Both the position numbers and the translations under genes were made by a program. Shown here piece by piece: positions 17,247-24,323 of a stretch of 24,323 nucleotides of DNA (its first letter is position 1; every line of letters begins with the position of its first letter). A model generated the notes under the pieces. It was not told the DNA's origin and searched no databases. It saw only the letters and a program-made list of their open reading frames with translations. Source of the stretch: HGM05190 sp964394205 (GTDB lineage: Bacteria; Bacteroidota; Bacteroidia; Bacteroidales; Muribaculaceae); assembly GCA_964394205.1 (NCBI GenBank), contig CAYMVS010000032.1:1-24323 (forward strand), read 5' to 3'.

Positions 17247-18338
17247 ATGAAAGTCCTGATAAGCGGTGGCGGCACCGGCGGCCACATATTTCCGGCAATA
17301 TCGATTGCCAATGCCCTCAAGCGGCGCGACCCCTCGACCGAGATTCTGTTTGTGGGGGCCGAGGGTCGCATGGAGATGGAGCGCGTGCCCGCGGCCGGAT
17401 ATGACATCGTTGGTCTCCCGGTGGCCGGGTTTGACCGCCGCCGCCCCTGGCGCAACGTTGGCGTGCTCTTGAAATTGGCGCGCAGCCTCAGGCGTGCCCG
17501 CAAGGTGCTCGCCGACTTCAAGCCCGACATCGCCGTGGGGGTGGGCGGATATGCCTCTGGACCCATGTTGCGGCAGGCTCAGGGTCGCGGCATACACACC
17601 CTGCTGCAGGAGCAGAACTCCTACCCCGGGGTGACAAACAAGCTGCTGTCAAAACAGGCCGATGCCATCTGTGTGGCCTACGAGAATCTCGACCGCTTCT
17701 TTCCGGCCGACAAGATTGTGATGACCGGCAACCCGGTGCGCGCCGAGCTGACCGGGTGCACCCTCTCTCAGGCCGAGGCTAAAGCCCGGATGGGCTTTGA
17801 CCCCGACAGGCCGTTGGTGCTGGTGACCGGAGGCTCCCTGGGAGCTCGGACCATCAACGAGGCCATTGGGGGCGCTCTTGATGTGCTGACCATGAACGGC
17901 ACCCAGATACTGTGGCAAACCGGGCGGCTGTATGCCGACGGCTGCCGCGCCCTTGCCGCCGAGTTTGCCGATGTCAAGGCGAGTCCCTTTATCTCCGACA
18001 TGGCCGTCGCCTACCGTGCCGCCGACCTGGTGGTGTCGCGTGCCGGCGCCTGCACAATCAGCGAGCTTCAGCTGCTGGGCAAGCCGGCTGTACTGGTGCC
18101 CTCGCCCAATGTGGCCGAAGATCATCAGCGCAAAAACGGGCAGGCTCTGGTCGACCGCGGGGCCGCCGTGATGGTGCTCGATGCCGATGCTGTCGAGACG
18201 CTCCCCTCGACCGTCCGTCAGCTCCTCGACGACCCCGAGCGACGCGCCGCCTTGGTGCACAACATTTCACAGATGGCCCTGCCGCGGGCCGACGAGATGA
18301 TCGTCGACCGCATCTATAAGATACTCGGCGTTGACTGA
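17247..18338 (+). CDS. murG: Undecaprenyldiphospho-muramoylpentapeptide beta-N-acetylglucosaminyltransferase
   Basis: MurG adds GlcNAc from UDP-GlcNAc to lipid I, making lipid II on the cytoplasmic face of the inner membrane. The 363-residue product has the N-terminal glycine-rich loop GGGTGGHIFPA from G7 and QEQNSYPGVTNK. It also has TGGSLGARTIN at the second glycine-rich loop, SRAGACTISEL, and the donor-site segment PSPNVAEDHQRKN. These cover both halves of the GT-B fold, so the gene looks intact. It is separated from ftsW by six bases and from murC by 19 bases. Confidence 0.97.
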   Translation: MKVLISGGGTGGHIFPAISIANALKRRDPSTEILFVGAEGRMEMERVPAAGYDIVGLPVAGFDRRRPWRNVGVLLKLARSLRRARKVLADFKPDIAVGVGGYASGPMLRQAQGRGIHTLLQEQNSYPGVTNKLLSKQADAICVAYENLDRFFPADKIVMTGNPVRAELTGCTLSQAEAKARMGFDPDRPLVLVTGGSLGARTINEAIGGALDVLTMNGTQILWQTGRLYADGCRALAAEFADVKASPFISDMAVAYRAADLVVSRAGACTISELQLLGKPAVLVPSPNVAEDHQRKNGQALVDRGAAVMVLDADAVETLPSTVRQLLDDPERRAALVHNISQMALPRADEMIVDRIYKILGVD

Positions 18339-18357
18339 ACCTCTACATTGACTGAAA

Positions 18358-19770
18358 ATGAAAACAAGCGACAATAAATATCAGAATGTCTACTTTGTGG
18401 GTGCCGGCGGCATCGGAATGGCAGCCCTCGAGCGCTACTTCCTGTCGCGGGGTTGCAACGTGGCCGGCTATGACCGCACGGCCACCGCGCTGACCCGTGC
18501 ACTCGAGCGCGAGGGGGTTGACATTGTCTATGACGACGACCCCGCGCTTATCGCCCCGGGTTACCGCGACCCGTCAACCACCCTTGTGGTCTACACCCCC
18601 GCGGTCGGCCCCGACCATCGCGGCCTTCAGTTTTTCACCTCGGCGGGCCACAGGATTCTCAAGCGCGCCGCCGTGCTCGGGCTCATCACGGCCGGCAGCG
18701 AGGCCGTCTGCTTTGCCGGGACCCACGGTAAGACGACCACCTCGTCGATGGCCGCCCACATCATGCACTGCACCCCCGGGCTGGGTTGCAACGCCTTTTT
18801 AGGGGGCATTTTGCGCAACTATGACAGCAACCTGCTGCTGAGCCACACCTCACCCTACAGTGTGGTCGAGGCCGACGAGTTTGACCGCTCGTTCCATCAT
18901 CTGACCCCCGCAATCGCCGTCATCACCTCGACCGACCCTGACCATCTCGACATCTATGGCACCGAGGAGGCCTATCTGGAGAGCTTCGCCCGGTTTACCG
19001 AGCTCATAAAGCCCGGCGGCAAGCTGCTCGTGCACGAGGGGCTTAAACTCAAGCCACGCCCGGGCAACGGCGTGGAGGTGCTGACCTACTCGGCCGGCGC
19101 CACCGGCGACTTCCATCCGGTCAACATACGCCGCGGCGACGGCACCATCATCTTTGATCTCGTAACCCCCGGCGACCTTATCAGAGACATCGAGCTCGGG
19201 GTGCCGGTCGAGATAAACATCGACAATGCCGTGGCCGCCATAGGCGGGGTGTGGCTGACCGGCCGTCTCGACCCTCAGGCCACCCGCGAGGCCATGAAAT
19301 CGTTCATGGGACCCAAGCGCCGCTTTGAGTTCCACCTCAGGCAGCCGGGACCCGACGGCCGTGTGATAATAGACGACTATGCCCATCACCCCGATGAGCT
19401 TGCCGCGTCAATATCGTCGGTAAAGGCGCTTTACCCCGGGCGCCGCCTGACGGTGGCTTTCCAGCCCCATCTGTACACGCGTACCCGCGACTTTGCCCCC
19501 GAGTTTGCCCGGGCGCTCTCCCTGGCCGACGATGTGATCGTGGCCGATATATATCCCGCCCGCGAGCTTCCGATACCCGGCGTGACCTCAAAAATCATTT
19601 TTGACCGCGTCACCTCGCCGTCAAAATCGCTCTCTTCCAAGGAAAACTTGGTTAAAACAATAGAAAACAGTAATTTTGACATCCTTTTGACTGCCGGCGC
19701 CGGCGACATTGACACCCTGCTGCCCGCCATTGTCGAGTCAACACTGAAAAAACAGGAAAAAGCTGACTGA
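18358..19770 (+). CDS. murC: UDP-N-acetylmuramate:L-alanine ligase
   Basis: MurC adds L-alanine to UDP-MurNAc, the first peptide step of peptidoglycan synthesis, in the cytoplasm with ATP. The 470-residue product has the N-terminal loop FVGAGGIGMAAL from F13, the P-loop GTHGKTTTSS at 121-130, EADEFDRSF, STDPDHLDIYG, and the conserved DDYAHHPDE and QPHLYTRT blocks. All three Mur-ligase domains are present. The C-terminal tail is lysine-rich (LKKQEKAD). The stop lies three bases before the ftsQ start, with no murB or ddl between them. Confidence 0.97.
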   Translation: MKTSDNKYQNVYFVGAGGIGMAALERYFLSRGCNVAGYDRTATALTRALEREGVDIVYDDDPALIAPGYRDPSTTLVVYTPAVGPDHRGLQFFTSAGHRILKRAAVLGLITAGSEAVCFAGTHGKTTTSSMAAHIMHCTPGLGCNAFLGGILRNYDSNLLLSHTSPYSVVEADEFDRSFHHLTPAIAVITSTDPDHLDIYGTEEAYLESFARFTELIKPGGKLLVHEGLKLKPRPGNGVEVLTYSAGATGDFHPVNIRRGDGTIIFDLVTPGDLIRDIELGVPVEINIDNAVAAIGGVWLTGRLDPQATREAMKSFMGPKRRFEFHLRQPGPDGRVIIDDYAHHPDELAASISSVKALYPGRRLTVAFQPHLYTRTRDFAPEFARALSLADDVIVADIYPARELPIPGVTSKIIFDRVTSPSKSLSSKENLVKTIENSNFDILLTAGAGDIDTLLPAIVESTLKKQEKAD

Positions 19771-19773
19771 TTG

Positions 19774-20796
19774 ATGCCTAAGATTGTTCGCATAATATTG
19801 TCGATAGCCCTGATGGGATGGCTCGTCGCCTCATTGGTGCTCACAAAGACGTGGGCCGACAGCCGTCGCTGTGCCGGCATAGGCATAGAGGTGAACGACT
19901 CGGCCTCGCGGCGCTTTGTCACGGCCAAGGAGATCGCGCGCGACCTGAGCGAGCTTGGCTATGCCGGGCGAGGCCGGTTGATGTCGTCGATCAACACCGA
20001 CTCCATCGAGCGTTTCCTTGCCTCCAACGACAAGATAGAGCGGGTGTCGGTGATACGTCTGACCAACGACTCCATCATCATCAGGGTCGACCCCATGGTG
20101 CCGGTGGCCCGTATCTTTGACACAGGTACCGAGACATCCTACTACATAAACCGCTCGGGAAAACACATCAAGGCCGAGGCTCGCTATCACATCAATGTCC
20201 CCGTCATCACCGGGGCTTTCCCCGACAGCTCCTTCACCCCCGTCAGCCTCGTGCCCCTTGTCGACTTCATCACCGCCGACAGTGTGTGGAACCACTTTGT
20301 CACCATGATAAAGGTCGACTCTCCCGGCGACGTCATCCTCGTCCCCTCGATCAAAGGCCATGTCATCAACCTTGGCGAGCCGACCGATTTTGCCGACAAG
20401 TTCAGTCGGTTGACCACCGTCTACCGCAAGGTGCTCCCCGTCAAGGGGTGGCAATATTATGACACACTGTCGGTCAAATGGAAAGGGCAGCTTGTCGCCA
20501 CCCGCCGCGACAAGCGTATGGCCAAAGAGACCCGCGCCGGCGACGATGACACCGAGGATGTCGACATGTCAACCATGCTCGTGGCCGACAATGTCGCGCC
20601 GGGGCAGACACGACCCGGCGCCAAGGCCAACGGCGAGAAAAATATCCCCGGCTACCGCAACACCCCGGCGGCCTCCCGCGACTCCTCCAAGGCCAATCCC
20701 GACAAGACAAAACAGACCGTCGGAGAGAAACCGAAACAGACTGTCAAAGATAAACCATCACCACAAAAAACACCCAAACCCACCAATAAATCATGA
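19774..20796 (+). CDS. ftsQ: Cell division protein FtsQ
   Basis: FtsQ is a bitopic divisome scaffold that connects FtsL-type partners to the ring. The 340-residue product has one membrane helix at about 5-24, followed by a periplasmic POTRA-like region (RRFVTAKEIARDLSELGY, then KIERVSVIRL) and a beta-rich domain up to about 242. The last hundred residues are predicted to be disordered, rich in Lys, Pro and Thr, with a short tandem repeat (KQTVGEKP, KQTVKDKP near 313-328). I start it at the ATG at 19774; the preceding TTG is unlikely. Its stop overlaps the ftsA start as ATGA at 20793-20796. FtsQ is weakly conserved, so position supports the call. Confidence 0.9.
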   Translation: MPKIVRIILSIALMGWLVASLVLTKTWADSRRCAGIGIEVNDSASRRFVTAKEIARDLSELGYAGRGRLMSSINTDSIERFLASNDKIERVSVIRLTNDSIIIRVDPMVPVARIFDTGTETSYYINRSGKHIKAEARYHINVPVITGAFPDSSFTPVSLVPLVDFITADSVWNHFVTMIKVDSPGDVILVPSIKGHVINLGEPTDFADKFSRLTTVYRKVLPVKGWQYYDTLSVKWKGQLVATRRDKRMAKETRAGDDDTEDVDMSTMLVADNVAPGQTRPGAKANGEKNIPGYRNTPAASRDSSKANPDKTKQTVGEKPKQTVKDKPSPQKTPKPTNKS

Positions 20797-22232
20797 CACA
20801 ACCCAAACACATAATCGCTCTCGAGATTGGAAGCTCCAAGATAAGAGGAGCCTCGGGCACCTACGACCCGCTCACCGACAAGGTGAGCATCAAGGCCGTG
20901 GAAGAAGAAAAGCTTGTTGACTGTGTGCGCTATGGCTGCATCCAGAATGTAGCCGAGGTGACCAACCGCGTCCGTCTGATCATTGACCGTCTGGAGTCAC
21001 GCGACCCTCGCCATCACATCACCGGGGTGTATGTGGGTATCGGTGGACGCTCGGTCAGCGCCATCAGCACCGTCATCGAGCGCCGGTTTGCCAACGAGAC
21101 CGAGATAACACGCAACATCATCGAGTCAATCTATAACGAGGCCCGGGCGACCGCCTTCAGCGACCGCGACGTGATCGACGTGACACCCCGCGAGTTTCGT
21201 GTCGACGGGTCACATGTGGCCCGCCCCGAGGGCACCATTGGCCGCTCCATCCAGGCCACCCTCAACCTCATCACGGCCAAGACACAGCTCAAGCGCAACA
21301 TCAACTCGGTGATACGCGACCGCCTGATGCTAAACCTCAACGGCTGTGTCGTGCGCCAGCTCGCGGTGGCCAACCTGGTGCTGTCGCTCGAAGACCTCAG
21401 GCTCGGGTGTATGCTTGTCGACTTTGGCGCCGAGACCACAACCGTCTCCATCTACCGCGGCGGCAACCTCCAGTATCTCGCCACCATCCCGATGGGGTCG
21501 CGCAACATCACCATTGACATCACTCACCTGAACCATCTCGAGGAGAATGCCGAGATCATGAAGAAGCGCAACGGCAACGCCATGCCGACCACAACCGCCG
21601 CCTACAACCAGTTTGACCCCGCCGGCCACTATGGCGGCGATTTTGTCGAGCTGAACAATTATGTCGTGGCCCGTGCCGGCGAGATCATCGAGAATATCAA
21701 CGCTCAGCTGAAATATGCCAACATGGACGCCTCAAAAATCCCCTCGGGCATCATCCTGGTGGGCAACGGCGCCCAGCTGCGCGGCTTCAATGAGCGCCTG
21801 CAGGAGACGGTGGGTGTAAAGGTGCGCGTCGGAACGCCGATGAACATCGAGTTCCAGGACCAGAATATCCATCTGACCGAGGCCGTCGACGTCCTTGCCA
21901 TACTCCACGCCGCCGCCGTGGCCGGCGGTAAAGACTGCACCGAGCCGGTGCAGCACGCCGATGCCGAGCCCATCGCCGACCCATACCAGGAGAAGACCCC
22001 GGCCCACGCCACAAGCCATCCGGCAGGCACCGCCGACAATCTCCACGACCCCATTGGCGAGAGTGACCCAATTGACGATCCATCTCCAAAGACCATGAGA
22101 AACGGTCTTGGCAGCAGCACTCCCCCCAAACCGAAACGCTCAGGTTTCGGAACAAAATTTTGGGAGCGTACCCGTGAGAGGCTCATGGATATGATGTCAG
22201 AAAAAGACGAATTTGACAGTATTGACAGCTAA
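20793..22232 (+). CDS. ftsA: Cell division protein FtsA, actin-like membrane tether
   Basis: FtsA is an actin-fold ATPase that anchors FtsZ to the inner membrane. The 479-residue product has the phosphate-1 loop ALEIGSSKIRG at about 9-19, the FtsA-specific insertion after residue 80 (GVYVGIGGRSVSA), the second phosphate loop LVDFGAETTTVSIY, and the adenosine segment IILVGNGAQLRGF. An acidic, Pro-rich linker spans about 381-449. It is followed by a basic amphipathic helix KFWERTRERLMDMMSE at 455-470 that fits the C-terminal membrane-targeting sequence. The start overlaps ftsQ by four bases, and ftsZ starts 17 bases after the stop. Confidence 0.97.
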   Translation: MTQPKHIIALEIGSSKIRGASGTYDPLTDKVSIKAVEEEKLVDCVRYGCIQNVAEVTNRVRLIIDRLESRDPRHHITGVYVGIGGRSVSAISTVIERRFANETEITRNIIESIYNEARATAFSDRDVIDVTPREFRVDGSHVARPEGTIGRSIQATLNLITAKTQLKRNINSVIRDRLMLNLNGCVVRQLAVANLVLSLEDLRLGCMLVDFGAETTTVSIYRGGNLQYLATIPMGSRNITIDITHLNHLEENAEIMKKRNGNAMPTTTAAYNQFDPAGHYGGDFVELNNYVVARAGEIIENINAQLKYANMDASKIPSGIILVGNGAQLRGFNERLQETVGVKVRVGTPMNIEFQDQNIHLTEAVDVLAILHAAAVAGGKDCTEPVQHADAEPIADPYQEKTPAHATSHPAGTADNLHDPIGESDPIDDPSPKTMRNGLGSSTPPKPKRSGFGTKFWERTRERLMDMMSEKDEFDSIDS

Positions 22233-22249
22233 ACCGACTCAAAAACAAT

Positions 22250-23635
22250 ATGGACCAAAACAATAACTATACAGACCCCCTGAACGTTGACGACGCCTCG
22301 GCATTTGAGGATGTCTTTGAGCTACCGACAATCATCAAGGCTATCGGTGTGGGTGGCGGTGGCGGCAACGCCGTCGACCACATGTACTCACAAGGCATCA
22401 AAAACGTCTCGTTTGCCAATATAAACACCGATTATCAGGATTTGAAAAACTCAAAAGTCCCGACAAAAATCGTCATTGGCGACGGCCTGGGTGCCGGCAA
22501 TGTGCCCGAGGTGGCCCGCGAGGCTGCCGAGAACTCGGCCGACGAGATTGCAAAACTCTTTGACGACGACACAAAAATGGTGTTCATCACCGCCGGTATG
22601 GGTGGCGGCACCGGCACCGGCGCCGCGCCCGTGGTGGCCCGCATAGCAAAAGAGCGAGGCCTGCTCACCATCGGCATCGTCACCATCCCCTTCCTCTTTG
22701 AAGGGCGCAAGAAAATCATCAAAGCCATCGACGCCGCCGACGAGATGGCCAAAAACGTCGATGCCCTGATGGTGATCAACAACGAGCGCCTCACCGAGAT
22801 CTATGGCGACTATACATTCCTCAACGCTTTTGCCAAGGCCGACGACACCCTCACCATCGCCGCCCGCTCGATCAGCGAGCTGATCACAACCAATTCGGCC
22901 AAGATGAACCTCGACTTCAAGGACGTCAACACAACCCTGCGCAACGGCGGCCATACCATCATCTCAACCGGCTTTGGCGAGGGTGAGCACCGTGTGTCAA
23001 AGGCCATCGAAGACGCCCTCCACTCGCCGCTGCTCAAAAACCGCGACATAATGAGCTCCAAGAAGCTTCTGTTCAATCTCTACTTCTCGTCAAACGCCGA
23101 CGATCAGTTCAAGATGACCGAGACCTCCGAGCTCGCCGACTTTATAAGCAGCATCGACGAGGAGGTCGACGTGATTTGGGGCGTGGCCATCGATGACACC
23201 TTGGGCGACCAGGTGAAAATCACAATCCTCGCCGCCGGCTTTGAGATGTCGCTGCCCAACGACTCGTTGGTCGACCGCGCCGCCACCACCCCCCGGCGCG
23301 AGTTTCACCACAACCGCGATGAGCGCAAAGAGCAAAAGCCTCATCAACCCTCGGTTGGCGCCACTGTCGATGAAGAGCAGAAAAACCGCCGCGTCGAGCA
23401 AGAGTATGGCCAGGACAAGATTAAAGACATGAAAGGCTCGCGCCAGCGATACATCATCCTGTCGCCCAACCAGTTTGAAGACGAAAAGACCATCGAGCTG
23501 CTTTGGAGCACGCCAACGTTCAACCGTGAGAAACGTGTCGTCGAGCAGATACGCGCCAGCCAGAACGCCGGGCGCTACAACGACTCGCCCGACAATGGCC
23601 CGGCTCCCGGTCAAGGCACCATAATCAAGTGGTGA
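22250..23635 (+). CDS. ftsZ: Cell division protein FtsZ, tubulin-like GTPase
   Basis: FtsZ polymerises into the cytokinetic ring. The 461-residue product has a 28-residue polar N-terminal extension, then IKAIGVGGGGGNAVDHM and the tubulin signature GGGTGTGA at 118-125. The T7 loop NLDFKD (220-225, catalytic D222 and D225) is present, so GTP hydrolysis should be intact. A charged linker starts near residue 340. A segment STPTFNREKR around 420-429 resembles the C-terminal peptide that binds FtsA in other FtsZ proteins. Roughly 30 more residues follow, ending GTIIKW. It closes the dcw cluster, followed by overlapping hairpins. Confidence 0.98.
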   Translation: MDQNNNYTDPLNVDDASAFEDVFELPTIIKAIGVGGGGGNAVDHMYSQGIKNVSFANINTDYQDLKNSKVPTKIVIGDGLGAGNVPEVAREAAENSADEIAKLFDDDTKMVFITAGMGGGTGTGAAPVVARIAKERGLLTIGIVTIPFLFEGRKKIIKAIDAADEMAKNVDALMVINNERLTEIYGDYTFLNAFAKADDTLTIAARSISELITTNSAKMNLDFKDVNTTLRNGGHTIISTGFGEGEHRVSKAIEDALHSPLLKNRDIMSSKKLLFNLYFSSNADDQFKMTETSELADFISSIDEEVDVIWGVAIDDTLGDQVKITILAAGFEMSLPNDSLVDRAATTPRREFHHNRDERKEQKPHQPSVGATVDEEQKNRRVEQEYGQDKIKDMKGSRQRYIILSPNQFEDEKTIELLWSTPTFNREKRVVEQIRASQNAGRYNDSPDNGPAPGQGTIIKW

Positions 23636-23649
23636 CGACACGGGATTTG

Positions 23650-23689
23650 GTGATTTTTGATGAATTTTGTCAAAAAATCACATTTTTTT
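23650..23689 (+). terminator. Probable intrinsic terminator of the dcw operon
   Basis: Left arm GTGATTTTTGA (23650-23660) pairs with right arm TCAAAAAATCAC (23670-23681), with one bulged base and a 9-base loop; a run of seven T residues follows at 23683-23689. It begins 15 bases after the ftsZ stop. The stem is AT-rich, so its strength is uncertain. It competes with another hairpin that shares the right arm. Confidence 0.6.
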
Positions 23690-23696
23690 GACAAAA
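23665..23696. repeat. Perfect 13-base inverted repeat overlapping the ftsZ terminator
   Basis: TTTTGTCAAAAAA at 23665-23677 and TTTTTTGACAAAA at 23684-23696 are exact reverse complements around the 6-base loop TCACAT. The left arm reuses the bases that form the right arm of the terminator hairpin, so the two structures exclude each other. The repeat ends three bases before the TTG box of the tRNA promoter. It could be an alternative terminator acting on either strand or a protein site; the sequence alone does not decide. Confidence 0.6.
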
Positions 23697-23699
23697 CAC

Positions 23700-23730
23700 T
23701 TGCACAGTAAAAAAAATCACCTTATCTTTG
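23700..23730 (+). promoter_or_regulatory. Promoter of tRNA-Asp (Bacteroidota type)
   Basis: TTG at 23700-23702 and TATCTTTG at 23723-23730 are separated by 20 bases, an exact match to the Bacteroidota TTG, 19-21 bases, TAnnTTTG pattern. Transcription from about 23737 would give a short leader before the tRNA at 23761. The tRNA is therefore probably transcribed on its own and not from the ftsZ operon. Confidence 0.75.
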
Positions 23731-23760
23731 CACCGCAATTGAGAAACAAGCCTCATTTTT

Positions 23761-23834
23761 GGTGCGGTAGTTCAGTCGGTTAGAATACTAGCCTGTCACG
23801 CTAGGGGTCGCGGGTTCGAGTCCCGTCCGCACCG
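23761..23834 (+). tRNA. tRNA-Asp (anticodon GTC)
   Basis: The 74-base gene folds as a full cloverleaf. The acceptor stem is GGTGCGG with CCGCACC and discriminator G at 23834. The anticodon stem CTAGC/GCTAG encloses the loop CTGTCAC with anticodon GTC, which reads aspartate codons. The T-arm is CGGGTTCGAGTCCCG. The CCA end is not encoded. G73 is the expected aspartate identity base. The gene has its own promoter upstream and a strong terminator downstream. Confidence 0.98.
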
Positions 23835-23848
23835 CAGAGGAGAGAGGA

Positions 23849-23895
23849 GAATGAGTAACGCCTTGACTTCGGTCATAGTTACTCATTCTTTTTTT
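23849..23895 (+). terminator. Strong intrinsic terminator after tRNA-Asp
   Basis: GAATGAGTAAC (23849-23859) pairs perfectly with GTTACTCATTC (23878-23888). Inside the loop a second stem, TGAC with GTCA, closes a TTCG tetraloop at 23868-23871. Seven T residues follow at 23889-23895. This is a textbook rho-independent terminator for the tRNA transcript. Confidence 0.9.
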
Positions 23896-24323
23896 GTGTG
23901 TCCTCCCGCTGACCTTTATAAATCTTATAAACATTGTTTAACATTGGTGTGTCATGATTTTGGGGTCGGCGGACAGGACAGATGGGTGGCAGAGCCGGGA
24001 GGATAACGCCGCGATGCGGCGAGACAACAATAGCACCTTGTCGAGGGTGAGGGGGTATGGAGCCGGCAGGCGTAACACCCCGCCGCCCGAGGCTGTGTGA
24101 TCAATGGTGCTCCCGTCACCCCGGGCCTCGTAGAGGTCCATCAGGGGCGACAAAACTCGCCGGACGGCGGTTGTTCGGTACCCGGCATCGACAGAGCGCC
24201 GGGGGCGCGAGGTTATGGCTAACCCCAGGCGAAGCCTTGGCGAGCCTGGGGACAGTGCAAGCCCACCCCCCCCGGAGCCTCGCGAGAGGCGATGTCATGG
24301 TAGCGGCATGGGTGTTATCTTCC
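23896..24323. other. No supported gene: short AT-rich stretch, then GC-rich hairpin-rich segment
   Basis: From 23915 to about 23956 the DNA is AT-rich and holds short repeats (AACATTG twice, ten bases apart, at about 23940-23956). At about 23957 it turns sharply GC-rich and stays so to the window end. Inverted repeats occur at 24007-24021 (CGCCGC, GAT loop, GCGGCG), 24123-24139 (GTA loop, one G-U pair), 24158-24169, 24181-24203, 24223-24251 and 24277-24290 (GCGA loop). The minus strand is open from about 24300 down to 23938 but has no convincing start or recognised domain. I do not recognise RNase P RNA, tmRNA or SRP RNA here. A dispersed repeat, a structured RNA or a decayed gene are all possible. 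Confidence 0.5.
24223..24251. repeat. 8-base inverted repeat in GC-rich 3' segment
   Basis: CCCCAGGC (24223-24230) and GCCTGGGG (24244-24251) are exact reverse complements around a 13-base loop. No T-run follows, so it is not an obvious terminator. It is the longest perfect stem in the terminal GC-rich segment and a useful probe for asking whether that segment is a dispersed repeat. Confidence 0.5.

Noticed and set aside
23938..24153. Minus-strand 71-codon open frame in the GC-rich 3' segment
   Set aside because: It has no recognised domain and no visible promoter. It falls in hairpin-rich DNA where open frames arise easily. It is kept only as a possibility within the finding on that segment.
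23812..24323. Integration site of a mobile element at the tRNA-Asp 3' end
   Set aside because: No copy of the tRNA 3' end and no integrase are visible downstream within the window.
1..24323. CRISPR array, insertion sequence or defence system
   Set aside because: No regularly spaced repeats, transposase, terminal inverted repeats or defence-type domains were seen.

Overview
The window is a gene-dense, GC-rich bacterial chromosome segment. Every recognisable protein gene lies on the + strand. It most likely comes from the Bacteroidota, order Bacteroidales, possibly a Muribaculaceae-like lineage; the family assignment is inference. Supporting signs are promoters of the Bacteroidota type (TTG, 19-21 bases, TAnnTTTG), no visible Shine-Dalgarno sequences, a 422-residue MraY with a long extracytoplasmic loop, an FtsI-type transpeptidase with a C-terminal PASTA domain, and a short FtsL-like protein between rsmH and ftsI.

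Layout. Positions 1-4122 hold the 3' part of infB (translation initiation factor 2), folK (folate synthesis), sufE with its own promoter (Fe-S cluster assembly), and a divergent POT-family transporter. Positions 4147-7028 hold three tightly overlapping genes of a nonulosonic acid pathway (sialic or legionaminic acid type): a hydrolysing NDP-GlcNAc 2-epimerase (NeuC/LegG-like), a CMP-nonulosonate synthetase (NeuA/LegF-like), and a CBS-domain sugar-1-phosphate nucleotidyltransferase (PtmE-like). The condensing synthase (NeuB/LegI) is absent. obgE follows at 7080-8264.

After a 171-base AT-rich gap with a candidate promoter, positions 8436-23635 form an almost gapless division and cell wall (dcw) cluster: rsmH, ftsL-like, ftsI, murE, mraY, murD, ftsW, murG, murC, ftsQ, ftsA, ftsZ. 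Gene spacing runs from -4 to 23 bases, so one operon is likely. murE, murD and murC build the Mur precursor. mraY and murG make lipid I and lipid II. ftsW and ftsI polymerise and cross-link septal peptidoglycan. ftsQ and ftsL scaffold the divisome, and ftsA and ftsZ form the cytoplasmic ring. mraZ, murF, murB and ddl are not in the cluster.

The right end has two overlapping hairpins after ftsZ, a clear promoter, tRNA-Asp(GTC), a strong intrinsic terminator, and then about 365 bases of very GC-rich sequence with several compact inverted repeats and no gene I can support. Most of the window is conserved housekeeping DNA. The places worth a second look are the incomplete nonulosonate module, the altered POT motif, the rsmH upstream region, the overlapping hairpins after ftsZ, and the GC-rich 3' segment. 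I did not find a clearly new multi-gene system.
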